43,712 nt of DNA from Nitrobacter sp. Nb-311A (GCF_000152905.1 NZ_CH672424.1:17762-61473); one strand, 5' to 3'; counted from the stretch's first letter, positions 7,991 through 17,262 are shown. The notes: a model not told the origin generated them from the sequence alone. Program-made: numbers and translations.

Positions 7991-9403
7991 ATGTGGTTCA
8001 TGGCTAAACCTCTTGCAACGTCCGCCATTCTGGTTTTCGTTCTGCTCAGCACCGACACACTTGCGCAATCGCAGACGCCTTTCTCGCCATCGGCAGAATC
8101 ACCAGCAATAGAGCCGACGGTTACGCCGAAAACACCCGTTAACGTCGCACCGGCGGCGAATGATCGTGACATTTCCCGGCGTCTCGAAGGCATCCTCAAG
8201 TCAACGGGGTGGTTCGAAGCGCCACAGGTATCCGTGCGAGACGGTGTTGTGTCCTTGGATGGAACTACAAATACGCAAGAACATAAGAACTGGGCGGGGG
8301 ACCTTGCTGAAAAGACGCAGGATGTCGTAGCGGTAGTCAATCGGCTCAAAGTCCAAACCGATGTAGGCGCGACGTTTAAAAAAGCAAACGCAGAATTCAG
8401 AGGACTTTACCAGCAAGTCGTTCAATCATGGCCGCTCATTGTTCTCTCAATCTGCATAATAGCCATCGCGTGGCTTCTCGCCAAGTTGGTAGCGCTGCTT
8501 GCGCGTCACTTCCTCTCTCGCCGTGTTACCTCGCCACTTTTGCTCACGGTAATGGCGCGAGCTTTCTCCGTCCCAGTATTTCTTGTCGGCGTCTACTTTA
8601 TTCTTCAGGTGGCGGGACTCACACGGTTGGCTCTTACTGTTCTGGGAGGAACGGGCCTTATCGGTATAATAATTGGATTCGCCTTCCGCGACATCGCTGA
8701 AAACTTCCTTGCCAGCCTCCTGCTCAGCATCCGAAACCCCTTCCGAAGCGGCGACCTCGTTGAAGTCGCCGGACACGCGGGAATTGTTCAAAACCTGAAT
8801 ACACGAACAACCATCCTGCTCACGCTTAATGGAAGTCACGTGCAGATTCCAAATGCAATCGTGTACAAAAACACCATCGAAAACTTCAGTAGCAATCCGA
8901 CTCGTCGTGCGACCTTCACCATTGGCATCGGCTATGAGTCGTCGGCAGCTCAAGCTCAGAAGCTAGTTTCTCAAGTTCTACATGAGCATCCCGCTGTGTT
9001 AGATGCTCCCGAGCCGCTTGTGCTGGTGGAGGAGCTCGGTGCCGCGACTGTCAATATCCGCATCACCTATTGGTTCGATAGCGCCACCCATGCCCCCGAG
9101 AAAATTACTTCGGCGCTCCTACGACAAACGAAGAACATACTGAATGAAGGCGGGATCGTCCTTCCTGATCCTGCTCGAGAAGTTGTCTTTCCAAGAAGCG
9201 TACCCGTCACGTTCCCTAAAAGCAGCATAGAAGGGGGGGTACGATCTCATTCTGATTCCATCATGCACGGAGAAGCGCTGCGGGGAGATGATGCCAGGAA
9301 CGCCACCGAGGGCGAAGGCGACTTGTCCAGTGAAACAAAGGACATTCGCGAGCAGTCCGAAAAGATTGCCCGGGAAACCAACGTAAATCTCTTGAAGAAT
9401 TAA
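7991..9403 (+). CDS. BON-domain MscS-family mechanosensitive channel
   Basis: A 470-residue protein. A signal/anchor helix (about 5-25) precedes a periplasmic BON domain (about 60-118, with ISRRLEGILKSTGWF and VVAVVNRLKV). Three helices follow (about 145-230), the third Gly/Ala-rich (GLIGIIIGFAFRDIAENF) as in the MscS pore helix. The MscS beta domain (DLVEVAGHAGIVQNLN, VQIPNAIVYKNTIENFS) and the C-terminal alpha/beta domain come next, then an acidic, disordered tail of about 70 residues. It should release solutes under hypo-osmotic shock. The BON domain probably contacts phospholipid or the periplasm; BON-MscS fusions are known. ATG 8000 is an alternative start. Confidence 0.85.
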   Translation: MWFMAKPLATSAILVFVLLSTDTLAQSQTPFSPSAESPAIEPTVTPKTPVNVAPAANDRDISRRLEGILKSTGWFEAPQVSVRDGVVSLDGTTNTQEHKNWAGDLAEKTQDVVAVVNRLKVQTDVGATFKKANAEFRGLYQQVVQSWPLIVLSICIIAIAWLLAKLVALLARHFLSRRVTSPLLLTVMARAFSVPVFLVGVYFILQVAGLTRLALTVLGGTGLIGIIIGFAFRDIAENFLASLLLSIRNPFRSGDLVEVAGHAGIVQNLNTRTTILLTLNGSHVQIPNAIVYKNTIENFSSNPTRRATFTIGIGYESSAAQAQKLVSQVLHEHPAVLDAPEPLVLVEELGAATVNIRITYWFDSATHAPEKITSALLRQTKNILNEGGIVLPDPAREVVFPRSVPVTFPKSSIEGGVRSHSDSIMHGEALRGDDARNATEGEGDLSSETKDIREQSEKIARETNVNLLKN

Positions 9404-9602
9404 GCTCGAAAGTTCGACCGGTAGTATTGTCCGTTCGCGCCACGAGCGCATGATCCCGCGAATGCGGCCGCCGCACGTCACGCCTTTTTGTTTCGCTAAA
9501 ATCGGCTTTCTTTCGGAACCATACGTGGGCTCTTTGATTGGTCTTTCGTCCCCACGTTGTGCCAGTGCTCCATTAAAACAAATCTTACTGAAGGAAAACA
9601 CG

Positions 9603-9938
9603 ATGAAAACCACCCTTGCGGCAGTTGCATTCGCGACAATGTCCATATCGCCGGTGCTGGCCCAATCCTCGCCAAGTCCTCAAGAAAAGAGTACCAGTGC
9701 CGAAGTTAATTCACGGAAAACAGCCGCTCATAAGATCAAGCATCAGTTAGAACAGGCAGGCTTCTCCGATATCAAGTTTCTCGCAAAAACCTTTGTGGTT
9801 CAGGCGAAGTCACAAGACGGCGACGAGGTGCTTATGACGTTTGGACCACATGGCCAAGCGGTTTCTGAGGCAATCCACTCCACGGGTTCTTCTTCGGATA
9901 ACAGCCCGTCTACGAGCTCCCAAAACGGATCGCGTTGA
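9603..9938 (+). CDS. Small periplasmic PepSY-like protein
   Basis: A 111-residue exported protein. The signal peptide ends at VLAQ (about residue 20). A Ser-rich linker is followed by a small alpha/beta unit (AAHKIKHQLEQAGFSDIKFL, then FVVQAKSQDGDEVLMTFGPHG) resembling the PepSY/YpeB-type inhibitor fold, and a Ser-rich tail. AAGGA lies 8 nt before the ATG. It is a likely envelope protein of unknown partner; the PepSY assignment is by pattern only. Confidence 0.65.
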   Translation: MKTTLAAVAFATMSISPVLAQSSPSPQEKSTSAEVNSRKTAAHKIKHQLEQAGFSDIKFLAKTFVVQAKSQDGDEVLMTFGPHGQAVSEAIHSTGSSSDNSPSTSSQNGSR

Positions 9939-10289
9939 AAGGTGTAAATCGGGCGGACAGTCACTTTCTGCTTCTACTGCTCCGTTCGAGTTTTGCCGTC
10001 TGTTAGTCGGAACGTGGTTACCGACTTGGTCGATACAGTCCCGCGCCCGGATCACAGTATCCAAGTCTGATCGTGGAACTCGAGGTTTAGCATGGCCAGC
10101 ACCTCGGGCGGCTGGGTGCATGGGAGCGTCGCGTTGATGCCACCCGGAGGTTACGCGACGGGCGAATTCAGAGAGGCTTCTTGCTCTTGCACAGGCACTG
10201 CGGTCGTTCCGTCTACCGCAAACCGTCGACGCAGGAGGCCGAAATCTCGCCGAAGCTCCATCGGAAACCGCTACGGATCACAGACTGCG
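9939..10289. other. Intergenic stretch before the SDR gene
   Basis: No gene recognised. The frame of the following SDR stays open back to 10092, but that extension is low-complexity and lacks SDR character. No clear promoter was found. Confidence 0.3.
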
Positions 10290-11104
10290 ATGAATTCGAA
10301 TACCCTTGGGCAACGAGTGGCTATCGTCACCGGCGCGTCGTCCGGCATCGGGCGGGCCACCGCGATAGCACTCGCGGCGGCGGGCGCAACGGTCATCGTA
10401 AACCATTTCCCGTCGGAGGACTCTCGCATTGACGCTGAATCCCTCGTCCAAGAGATCGGTGATGCCGGCGGGCGCGCCATCGCGATCGCTGCGGACATCA
10501 GCAGCGAAGATCAGGTTGAAGCCATGTTCGCCGAGACGCTCAATCGGTTCGGCAAGCTCGACATCCTGATCAACAATGCCGGTATTGAGCGGCCTGCACC
10601 AGTTCAGGACATGACACTTGCTAATTGGCAGGCGGTCATCGATGTCAACCTGACCGGCCAGTTCTTATGCTCGCGTGAGGCGGCGCGCGCATTCCTGAAC
10701 CATAAGAGCAGCGAGCGGACTTCCGGCGCCATCGGCACGATCATCTTCGTGAGTTCGGTACACGCGATTATTCCCTGGGCCTTTCAGACAAACTATGCAG
10801 CCTCGAAAGGGGGCGTCTCTCTCCTTATGCGATCGCTCGCCCAAGAGCTGGCACCGATGAAGATACGGGTGAACTCGGTAGCGCCCGGCGCAATCCGAAC
10901 GCCGATCAATCACGAGGCTTGGACGAGCGATGAGAAAATGGCCCAACTACCGAAACTCATTCCTTATGGGCGCATCGGTGAGCCTGAGACGTCGGCCGGG
11001 CCATCGTCTGGCTTGCGTCCGACGCGTCCGACTACGTCACGGGTAGGGCACTCATTATTGATGGTGGCATGACGCTCTATCCCGCGTTCCGCGGCCAAGG
11101 CTGA
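10290..11104 (+). pseudogene. SDR dehydrogenase (glucose-1-dehydrogenase-like), frameshifted near the end
   Basis: Classical short-chain dehydrogenase with the cofactor motif TGASSGIG (about 14-21), NNAG, catalytic Ser156, Tyr169 and Lys173 (YAASK), and NSVAPGAIRTPIN. After RIGEPE the running frame becomes unrelated and stops at 11072. Restoring one G (GAGACG to GAGGACG near 10,987-10,990) yields DVGRAIVWLASDASDYVTG, then LIIDGGMTLYPAFRGQG and a TGA at 11,102-11,104, exactly the family C-terminus. The intact enzyme would have about 271 residues. The next gene starts 17 nt later, so the pair was probably an operon. The lost base is in a GG pair, so a sequencing error is possible. Relatives are often annotated glucose 1-dehydrogenase; the substrate is not proven. 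Confidence 0.82.
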
Positions 11105-11121
11105 GAAAGGGAAGATCGGGC

Positions 11122-12954
11122 ATGTCGAAGCCTATCGAGGACTATGGCATCATCGGGAACATGATTTCCGCAGCGCTCGTGAGCCGCGACGGGTCAATTG
11201 ATTGGCTTTGCTTGCCGCGCTTCGACTCCGCTGCGTGCTTTGCTGCCCTTCTGGGCAACCCCGAGCATGGCCGTTGGCTTTTGACGCCTGAGGATCCCGC
11301 CTGCCGCATCAGCCGGCGCTACGTCCCCGGAACCGCGGTGCTTGAGAGTCGCTTCGAGACTGCGACAGGGTGCTGCACGCTTACTGACTTCATGCCTCTT
11401 ACTCATGATGAAGAGAAAGTCGACGTCGTGCGCATCGTGCGTGGCATATCGGGCGAGGTCGCGATGAGCATGGAGCTGATCCTTCGTTTTAACTACGGGC
11501 AGGTCGTTCCCTGGGTACGACGCCGCGATTACGGCCTAAGCGCCGTCGCCGGCCCCGACGCGGTCGAATTGCACACCGCCGTTGCCCTGGTGGGCCGGAA
11601 CATGACAACGACGGCTCGTTTCACGATTCGGGAAAACGAGGAGGTGCCTTTCACGCTCTCCTATCATCGCTCCCACAAGATGCCGCACTTCGTTCCGGAT
11701 AGTTCTGAGACCATGGACCGTACGATTTCGTGGTGGCAAGAATGGTCGAAACGATGTCTCTTTGACATCAAGCATCACGTATGGCGCGATGCGGTCATCC
11801 GCTCCCTCATCACACTTAAATTGCTGACTTTCGGACCGACTGGGGGCATCGTGGCTGCGCCCACGACGTCGCTTCCAGAAGCGATCGGCGGCAGCCGCAA
11901 CTGGGATTATCGCTATTGCTGGCTGCGGGATTCGGCGCTCACTTTGTACGCGCTATTGAACGCGGGTTATCGTGAGGAGGCTGAGGCCTGGCGGCAATGG
12001 TTATTGCGCGCTGCTGCCGGGCGTCCTGAGCAGCTCCATATCATGTATGGCATCGCTGGCGAACGCTGGCTGCCAGAGAATGAGGTTCCCTGGCTGCCGG
12101 GCTATGAGGAGAGTTCCCCGGTCAGGATCGGCAACGAAGCAGTCGGCCAGATACAGCTCGACGTCTATGGCGAACTGATCGAAACGTTGCATGCTGCGCG
12201 GGAAGCTGAACTGGCGCCGCTGGCCGAAGCCTGGCGCTTGCAAAGCGTCCTTCTCGACCATCTTGAGACGATCTGGCGAAAGCCGGACAACGGCATATGG
12301 GAAGTACGGGGAGAACCGCGAGCCTTCACCCATTCCCGGCTGATGTGCTGGGTCGCCTTCGACCGCGCTATCAAGTCCGCCGAGCATTTCGGTTTGGATG
12401 GCCCGGTTGATCGCTGGCGGGAGCTTCGCGACATGATTCACGCTGATATTTGCGAAAACGGCTTTGATCCCCATCGCAATAGCTTTACGCAGCACTATGG
12501 CGGCAAGGCTTTGGATGCGAGCCTCCTGCTCATCCCACAGGTTGGTTTCCTCCCTGCCGACGACCCGCGCGTAATCGGCACGATCAGGGCCATCGAGCAG
12601 GAACTGGTCTGCAATGGGTTCGTGCTGCGATATTCGACAGATCAGGTCGATGATGGAGTCGGCGGCGAAGAAGGCGCGTTCCTCGCCTGCAGCTTTTGGC
12701 TGGCCGACGCCTATGTGATGCTTGGACGGATCGATGACGCGTCAAAACTCTTCGAGAGCCTTCTGGCCCTGCGTAACGACCTCGGGCTGCTCGCAGAAGA
12801 ATACGATCCCGTTCGAAAGCGGCTCGTGGGCAACTTTCCGCAAGGCTTCTCACATATCGGGCTCATCAATACGGCCTTCAACCTGATCGATGCGAGCGGC
12901 CCGGCGCAGCAGCGCTCCAAGAGAGTCGCCCCGACAGATGGCCGAGCGCGGTGA
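11122..12954 (+). CDS. GH15 family glycosidase (glucoamylase/trehalase-like)
   Basis: A 610-residue cytoplasmic protein of glycoside hydrolase family 15. The N-terminal beta domain begins with the typical IEDYGIIGN and SRDGSIDWLCLPRFDS. The (alpha/alpha)6 barrel follows with NWDYRYCWLRDSALTLYAL, the acidic LPENEVPWLPGYE, a Trp-Glu-Val-Arg-Gly segment (about 393-398), and the second catalytic region GVGGEEGAFLACSFWLADA (about 513-531). Length is normal (590-620). AAAGGG precedes the ATG by about 10 nt. Bacterial members act as glucoamylase, glucodextranase or trehalase. Location directly after a dehydrogenase suggests trehalose or glucan turnover, a common stress function, but this is inference. 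Confidence 0.88.
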   Translation: MSKPIEDYGIIGNMISAALVSRDGSIDWLCLPRFDSAACFAALLGNPEHGRWLLTPEDPACRISRRYVPGTAVLESRFETATGCCTLTDFMPLTHDEEKVDVVRIVRGISGEVAMSMELILRFNYGQVVPWVRRRDYGLSAVAGPDAVELHTAVALVGRNMTTTARFTIRENEEVPFTLSYHRSHKMPHFVPDSSETMDRTISWWQEWSKRCLFDIKHHVWRDAVIRSLITLKLLTFGPTGGIVAAPTTSLPEAIGGSRNWDYRYCWLRDSALTLYALLNAGYREEAEAWRQWLLRAAAGRPEQLHIMYGIAGERWLPENEVPWLPGYEESSPVRIGNEAVGQIQLDVYGELIETLHAAREAELAPLAEAWRLQSVLLDHLETIWRKPDNGIWEVRGEPRAFTHSRLMCWVAFDRAIKSAEHFGLDGPVDRWRELRDMIHADICENGFDPHRNSFTQHYGGKALDASLLLIPQVGFLPADDPRVIGTIRAIEQELVCNGFVLRYSTDQVDDGVGGEEGAFLACSFWLADAYVMLGRIDDASKLFESLLALRNDLGLLAEEYDPVRKRLVGNFPQGFSHIGLINTAFNLIDASGPAQQRSKRVAPTDGRAR

Positions 12955-13164
12955 GCGATTTCTAGCTGAACCGATTTGACTATCGGCCCCGATACAAAAT
13001 TGACGATTGGGATGCTCAGCCCTGCCATCGAAAGAGCGCCGAACTGGGTGCCGAGTCTGTTTCGTGAACAGGTAAGATATTGACGCTAACCCCACTCGTG
13101 CACTCCGAGCCGCGTCAGTGAAGCGACCGCAGTAAAGATGATCTTTAAAACGTTTGGAGAAAGC

Positions 13165-13873
13165 ATGTCGAACTCAGCTATCAGAGGTGATACCCATGGC
13201 TTCGGTCGACGCATGTTTCGAAAATTTGTGCATCGGGCATCATATAACTTCATTCTGTCTTCCAAGCGAACCCGGAATGTGACGATCGGAGATCTTCGCT
13301 TAACCATACCTCCAGCGGTATTTCATCCGGGCATCTTCGTCACCAGTCGAATGTTTGCGAACTACGTACGCTGTCAAAGCTTCCGCGGCCCTCACGGTAG
13401 GCGAGATTGGTACAGGTTCTGGCATACTTGCGTTATCGGCGGCATGCGCGGGCGCAAGTAAAGTTGTCGCACTTGATATCAACCCGGCCGCTGTAGCAGC
13501 CGCAGCGACCAACGCGACGCAAAACCAAATGTCTCACATCGTAGAAGCGCGCCTCTCCGATCTTTTGAGCGCCGTTGAAATCGATGAGTGCTTCGATGTG
13601 ATCATCAGCAGCCCTCCTTCATTTGCAGGTGAGCCAAAAGACATGATCGACCGAGCATGGCATGCGGGTGATGGCTATCGACACCTGGAAGGACTCTTCG
13701 GGCAATCCTACAGTCATCTTAAATCCCGTGGGGAGATGCTGATACTTCTTTCGTCAGATACAAATGTAGCCTTGTTTAAAGAGTGGGCCACAAACGTCGG
13801 ATTTTCATGGCAGCAGGTTGCCAACAAATCCATTGGTGTTGAAACGTTTATGATCTTCCACTTATGCAAGTAA
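13165..13873 (+). pseudogene. SAM-dependent methyltransferase (small MTS/PrmC-like), frameshifted
   Basis: ATG 13165 has GGAGA 5 nt upstream. The first frame gives an N-terminal part (NFILSSKRTRNVTIGDLRL, PPAVFHPGIFVTSRMFANYV). At about 13,388-13,392 one extra C (GGCCCTCAC) moves the rest to another frame: LTVGEIGTGSGILALSAA (motif I), VVALDINPAAV (motif II) and VIISSPPSF (motif IV, SPPS in place of NPPY). That frame runs to 13,873. Removing one C joins them as a protein of about 235 residues. The substrate is unknown; SPPS resembles the (N/D/S)PP(Y/F/S) of N- or RNA-methyltransferases. Short fragments may be expressed separately. Confidence 0.75.
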
Positions 13874-13910
13874 TACTCCCGCTGGTCTTAAAATGCTGGG
13901 GCCGCCACCA

Positions 13911-14597
13911 TCATTTGCGTACTTGTCGTTGGCTAATCCACCAAATGAGACCGCTGAGGGCGATGATCACAATCACGGCTCCCGTAATAAACACGCGCGA
14001 CTGCTGCAGCCAGGCAAGGCTCGGGGTAGCTACGAACAAGGCTCCCCCGACAGCTGAGATTTGCCAAGCTCTGGCCTGCACCCCTGCGACGAAAGTTCCC
14101 AATGCCAGAAGCGTCATCATCGAGAGATCTGTTGCATTGACATTGAAGACGCCTTGAACCCCGGCGTTAAACATTAAAAAGATGGAGAGCAAGACCGCGC
14201 ACCAATCCAATGTAAGCCTGAATACGAGATCCAGACGCTCGCGCGAAGTCACAAAATTGTTCCATCCAGATACAATCGACATGGCGGCAAACACCGGTGT
14301 TAGGGTAACCCAGTAAATTACAGGCAGCCGAAAAACCACGCCCGCTAGCACTAACAATAGCATCGAAATATAGGGCGTATCGTGGCGCAGCCAGCGAAGT
14401 AACACATGGCCCTGAACTTGGTCAGTCTCGGGGCTGGCTTCGGTTTTTCCCGACGTAGGCCAGTCCTCGGGATCCACAATAGCTGTAGGTTTGCTAATGG
14501 CATCTGTGGATGTCGCATCCGCTGCATCCGCCGACGCAGCGACACGATCGCTTTTGGCAGCATGGTCGCCGCCGAAGTTTCTCTCGTTTGCCGCCAA
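13911..14597 (-). CDS. Uncharacterised four- to five-helix membrane protein
   Basis: The 228-residue product starts at TTG 14597 (AAGG about 9 nt upstream). The first 70 residues are Ala/Asp/Ser-rich and probably disordered and cytoplasmic. Four or five helices follow: ISMLLLVLAGVVFRL, a second at VYWVTLTPVFAAMSI, one beginning WCAVLLSIFLMFNAGV, one at MMTLLALGTFVAGV, and last VFITGAVIVIIALSGLIWWI. I do not recognise the family. It is convergent with the broken methyltransferase. Confidence 0.65.
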   Translation of the reverse strand: MAANERNFGGDHAAKSDRVAASADAADATSTDAISKPTAIVDPEDWPTSGKTEASPETDQVQGHVLLRWLRHDTPYISMLLLVLAGVVFRLPVIYWVTLTPVFAAMSIVSGWNNFVTSRERLDLVFRLTLDWCAVLLSIFLMFNAGVQGVFNVNATDLSMMTLLALGTFVAGVQARAWQISAVGGALFVATPSLAWLQQSRVFITGAVIVIIALSGLIWWISQRQVRK

Positions 14598-14631
14598 ATT
14601 TATGCCCTTCAGTCCCGAACCCCCAAAAGAA

Positions 14632-14655
14632 AACGCGGAAGCGCTGAATCGTTCC
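14632..14655 (-). promoter_or_regulatory. EcfG-like promoter candidate
   Basis: On the minus strand GGAAC is followed after 15 bases by CGTT. The alphaproteobacterial general-stress sigma (EcfG/RpoE2) consensus, from memory, is GGAAC-N16/17-CGTT, so the spacer is one base short. It sits 35 nt before the TTG start of the membrane-protein gene, a good distance. Confidence 0.35.
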
Positions 14656-14785
14656 GGCGTGCCGGCATTGGAGATCGGAAATCGCCTCCAATGGTCGTTG
14701 AGCCCCGATCGGAAATAGACAAGTTGTAAGCGGCCGCCTTGGCTTGCAGAGCCTGGCGAGCCGCTTCCGCGGCGCCGAGCCCGAC

Positions 14786-15190
14786 TTAGTGCGCCATGCC
14801 ACGGCCGGACTCGTCACAAGCGCTCATGCACCGGCGGCATGAATCGGCGCAAATCCGACAATGTTCGTGCATCCCGGCATGTTTTTCGCATTCCTCGGCG
14901 CAGAGCCGGCATGCTGCGGCGCAGGCATGAAGCATTCTGCGGATCATCTCCTCGTCAAAACCCGTCCGACGGGTCGCAATCCTGCCCGTGATGCTGCAGA
15001 CGTCCGCGCAATCAAGGTTCAGTCGGATGCACTGAGTGAGCGATTTTACGTTGTCTTCCGCAAGACAGGCATCTGCGCAGGACGTGCAGGTCTGTGCGCA
15101 GGAGTAGCACTCCTCGATGCAACGAATAAGCGCGTCGTTGGTCTGTCCGCGCACTTGCGGGTGGGTGTTGATAATTTCTTGCACCTGCAT
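14786..15190 (-). CDS. Four-helix-bundle copper-binding protein (DUF326/Csp-like)
   Basis: A 134-residue Cys-rich helical protein. The Cys pattern is the DUF326/Csp type: CIEECYSCAQTCTSCADAC, then QCIRLNLDCADVC, then HACAAACRLCAEECEKH, then HCRICADSCRRCMSAC. The Cys line the core of a four-helix bundle and bind many Cu(I) ions in characterised Csp proteins. No signal peptide is seen, so a cytosolic store (Csp3-like) is more likely. ATG 15190 was chosen because GGAG lies 6-7 nt upstream; the frame stays open to 15229. Role: copper storage or detoxification. Confidence 0.85.
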   Translation of the reverse strand: MQVQEIINTHPQVRGQTNDALIRCIEECYSCAQTCTSCADACLAEDNVKSLTQCIRLNLDCADVCSITGRIATRRTGFDEEMIRRMLHACAAACRLCAEECEKHAGMHEHCRICADSCRRCMSACDESGRGMAH

Positions 15191-15717
15191 GGAAATCTCC
15201 TTTTCTGGGTCTTTCGCCCTCCTCTTCAATGGGCGCGCAAAGAAAAGGTTTCCCTGCTGCTAGCGGGCTCCGGAACATCGAGCATCTTCTTCGGTTGGAG
15301 GCGCTAACGTTCGTTTCCTCAACTGGTGCAATGATTGGCGCCCCCATCCTCGTCACCTTGGTCGCAATATTAAGGGTGAAAGGCACAAGCAGGACATTCT
15401 GGGACACCCAACACTCACCTATCCGATAACACTGATGCGGTTAAGGCTGCCAGGATCTCGGATGAGCGCTCCGCCTGCTGTTCGAGTCGGCTCGTATAGC
15501 AACAAAAACCGGATCAAGAGCTTTTGAGCGTGAGTTCCGTCGCAGCGAAGAAAGAGCGGAACGGATCCTTGAGCGTTTCGATTGGTTTTTTCGCGGAGCG
15601 ACTCAACGCGACCGGGTTGCAGCTGCTTCGCGGAGCTGAAATAGGCATCCTGTCTGGAATACAGGTGGTTTCGAGAGCTATATTTCAGATACGAAACCAA
15701 CATTGGAGCGACTACTG
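15191..15717. other. Intergenic stretch
   Basis: No convincing gene. A frame at 15524-15718 lacks recognisable features. GGAAC at 15272-15276 followed after 16 bases by GGTT is one base from an EcfG-type promoter but is far from the next plus-strand gene. Confidence 0.3.
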
Positions 15718-16143
15718 ATGAAAAACCCATTTGCAATGGCTGCCCTTGTCATCGGGCTGGCTTTTGGCTCGTCTTCCGCTTCGTTCGCTGGCAACGTCGA
15801 CGGTGGTGCTCACCCACGAAGCGGCGTACCCACTGTCGGCGAGCAGGGAGCCAACACCGCCAGGGGCATAAGCAGAGACGATACGCCGCATTCCCGCAAA
15901 ACAGGCAACTATAGGAAAAATCGGCACTATGGCCACTCCCGAGGTCGGCACTACGGCCACTCTCGTGGCCGGCACTATGGTCACTATGGCCATCGTCATT
16001 ACCGCCCGCAATATAGAGGCTACGGCTACACTCCGCAGTATTATGGCGGTGGTTACGGGGGGCCATACTACGGCGGCAGAGGATATGGTTATGGTGGCCC
16101 GAGCGTAACGTTCGGCTTCGGCGGAGGAGGATACCGTTGGTAA
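15718..16143 (+). CDS. Secreted Gly/Tyr/His-rich protein
   Basis: A 141-residue protein with a signal peptide (MKNPFAMAALVIGLAFG, cleavage near SFAG at 21-24). A short polar segment is followed by about two and a half copies of the octapeptide RHYGHSRG (residues 69-92) and a Gly/Tyr-rich tail (QYYGGGYGGPYYGG, GFGGGGYRW). ATG 15718 has GGAG 9-10 nt upstream. Composition resembles Gly-rich envelope proteins of alphaproteobacteria. The His/Tyr repeats could bind metal, which would fit the Cu protein next door, but this is inference. A terminator follows at once. Confidence 0.7.
   Translation: MKNPFAMAALVIGLAFGSSSASFAGNVDGGAHPRSGVPTVGEQGANTARGISRDDTPHSRKTGNYRKNRHYGHSRGRHYGHSRGRHYGHYGHRHYRPQYRGYGYTPQYYGGGYGGPYYGGRGYGYGGPSVTFGFGGGGYRW
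15922..15993 (+). repeat. 24-bp tandem repeat coding RHYGHSRG
   Basis: Two full units (15922-15945 and 15946-15969) and a third diverged unit (15970-15993), in frame with the gene. Units 1 and 2 differ at synonymous positions only. Confidence 0.8.
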
Positions 16144-16148
16144 GACAA

Positions 16149-16170
16149 AAGCCCGCAGCGATGCGGGCTT
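16149..16170 (+). terminator. Rho-independent-type terminator
   Basis: Perfect 9-bp stem AAGCCCGCA / TGCGGGCTT with loop GCGA, starting 5 nt after the stop of the secreted protein. The downstream T-run is short (TCTCC). Confidence 0.75.
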
Positions 16171-16249
16171 CTCCCTAAGCAGATGGCACGCCAGACTGAA
16201 AAGAAGGATGTGCAAGTGCGCCATGAAAATCGCCAGCTTCCTCCCTCGA

Positions 16250-16430
16250 AGCAAATTCCCGTTATAAAATGACGTTCGCAGGCTTGCGTTCGGATAAGGA
16301 GATTTCGCCGGACTGACCGGACGCCACGCTCATTCAGGCCGGTGGCAATTTCGGCCAGGCTCACGGCACCAGATTTGCGAACGGCGTCCAAGGCCGGCAA
16401 CACTCCCCGCACAAACCGATAAACAGTTCG
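16250..16430 (-). pseudogene. Relic of a serine resolvase 3' end
   Basis: The minus strand reads RFVRGVLPALDAVRKSGAVS, then [15 protein letters not shown] and RRNLLI. This is nearly the same as the C-terminus of the intact resolvase at 17,951-18,631 ([34 protein letters not shown]). A segment matching SGGRWHRSS is deleted and the stop is lost. The nucleotide match extends into the 3' flank (GAAGCAAATTCCCG then TTATAAAA in both). No N-terminal or catalytic part is present. Confidence 0.75.
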
Positions 16431-16440
16431 GTCCCGCTAA

Positions 16441-16482
16441 CACAAAAGGCTCACCCCATTGCGAGTGAGTGAGCCTTCTGTG
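16441..16482. repeat. Imperfect 14-bp inverted repeat
   Basis: CACAAAAGGCTCAC (16441-16454) pairs with GTGAGCCTTCTGTG (16469-16482), 13 of 14 positions, with a 14-nt loop. No T-run follows. It lies where homology to the resolvase ends, so it may be an old terminator or element end. Confidence 0.5.
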
Positions 16483-16770
16483 CGTCATGAGTACTTGAAG
16501 GATACCACCATTCACACCTAGTGCACCGTGTGAAGCCGGGAGCGCAATCGGGCGTTCTCATCACCGACGAATGCTAAGGGCCCGCGCGACGATGGCTGAC
16601 AATGCAGCAGCCGGACTCGAGTTCAGTGCACTAGTGCGCACAGTCGGTCCCACTGCCGCCCTTCCGCACCCCTCTCCGAGGGATGCATCCTCCGGCCGCC
16701 GACCCTGCCGCAAATTGGGAACGATGGTCTGATTGGCGGATTGGTTTCGAAACCTAAAGGAGTGTTCTTT

Positions 16771-17262
16771 ATGACCGATCCGGAAACCCGACCCAGTGTG
16801 GGCAAAGACGTGCACCAGGACCCGGCAGGCGACAGCCCGCCGCCCGCTCCCGATAACACGCGCCCCTCCAGCAACTTGGTTTCCAGCGACAAGTACAACG
16901 GGAAAGCCGTCTACGGTGCCGAGGACAAGAAAGTAGGCGCGATCGAATCCGTCATGGTCGATAAGTCTAGCGGCGAGCCCGCTTACGCCGTGCTCAGCAT
17001 CGGCGGCATTCTCGGCATGGGCGCCGAGCATTACCCGGTGCCTTGGCGGCTGCTCCGATTCGACTCCGAGCTGGACGGCTACCGCAGCGACATCAGCGGC
17101 AACCGGCTGAAGGGCTATCCGAAGAGCGTGTTCGGCAGCTCGGGCTCCGAGCTGTTCGACTGGACCGCGGAACGCGCGGAGCTCGATTCTTATTACGCCA
17201 ACATCGATACCGTAACGACGAAGGAAGGCGAGGAGAATCCTTTGACGCGAAGCACCGGCTGA
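16771..17262 (+). CDS. Cytoplasmic PRC-barrel domain protein
   Basis: A 163-residue soluble protein without a signal peptide. A Pro/Asp-rich N-terminus (1-45) precedes a PRC-barrel (about 48-125: VYGAEDKKVGAIESVMVDK, then AVLSIGGILGMGAEHYPVPW). The C-terminal part has the common KSVFGSSGSELFDWTAERAE-like extension of rhizobial PRC proteins. ATG 16771 has AAAGGAG 8 nt upstream. Such genes often belong to the general stress regulon. Terminator at 17323. Confidence 0.82.
   Translation: MTDPETRPSVGKDVHQDPAGDSPPPAPDNTRPSSNLVSSDKYNGKAVYGAEDKKVGAIESVMVDKSSGEPAYAVLSIGGILGMGAEHYPVPWRLLRFDSELDGYRSDISGNRLKGYPKSVFGSSGSELFDWTAERAELDSYYANIDTVTTKEGEENPLTRSTG

Noticed and set aside
10985-11104. Programmed frameshift in the SDR gene
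   Set aside because: No slippery heptamer or downstream structure was noticed, and SDRs are not known to use frameshifting; a lesion or error is simpler.
15922-15993. Repeats as a CRISPR-like array
   Set aside because: The units are adjacent without spacers and code RHYGHSRG in frame, so they are a protein repeat.
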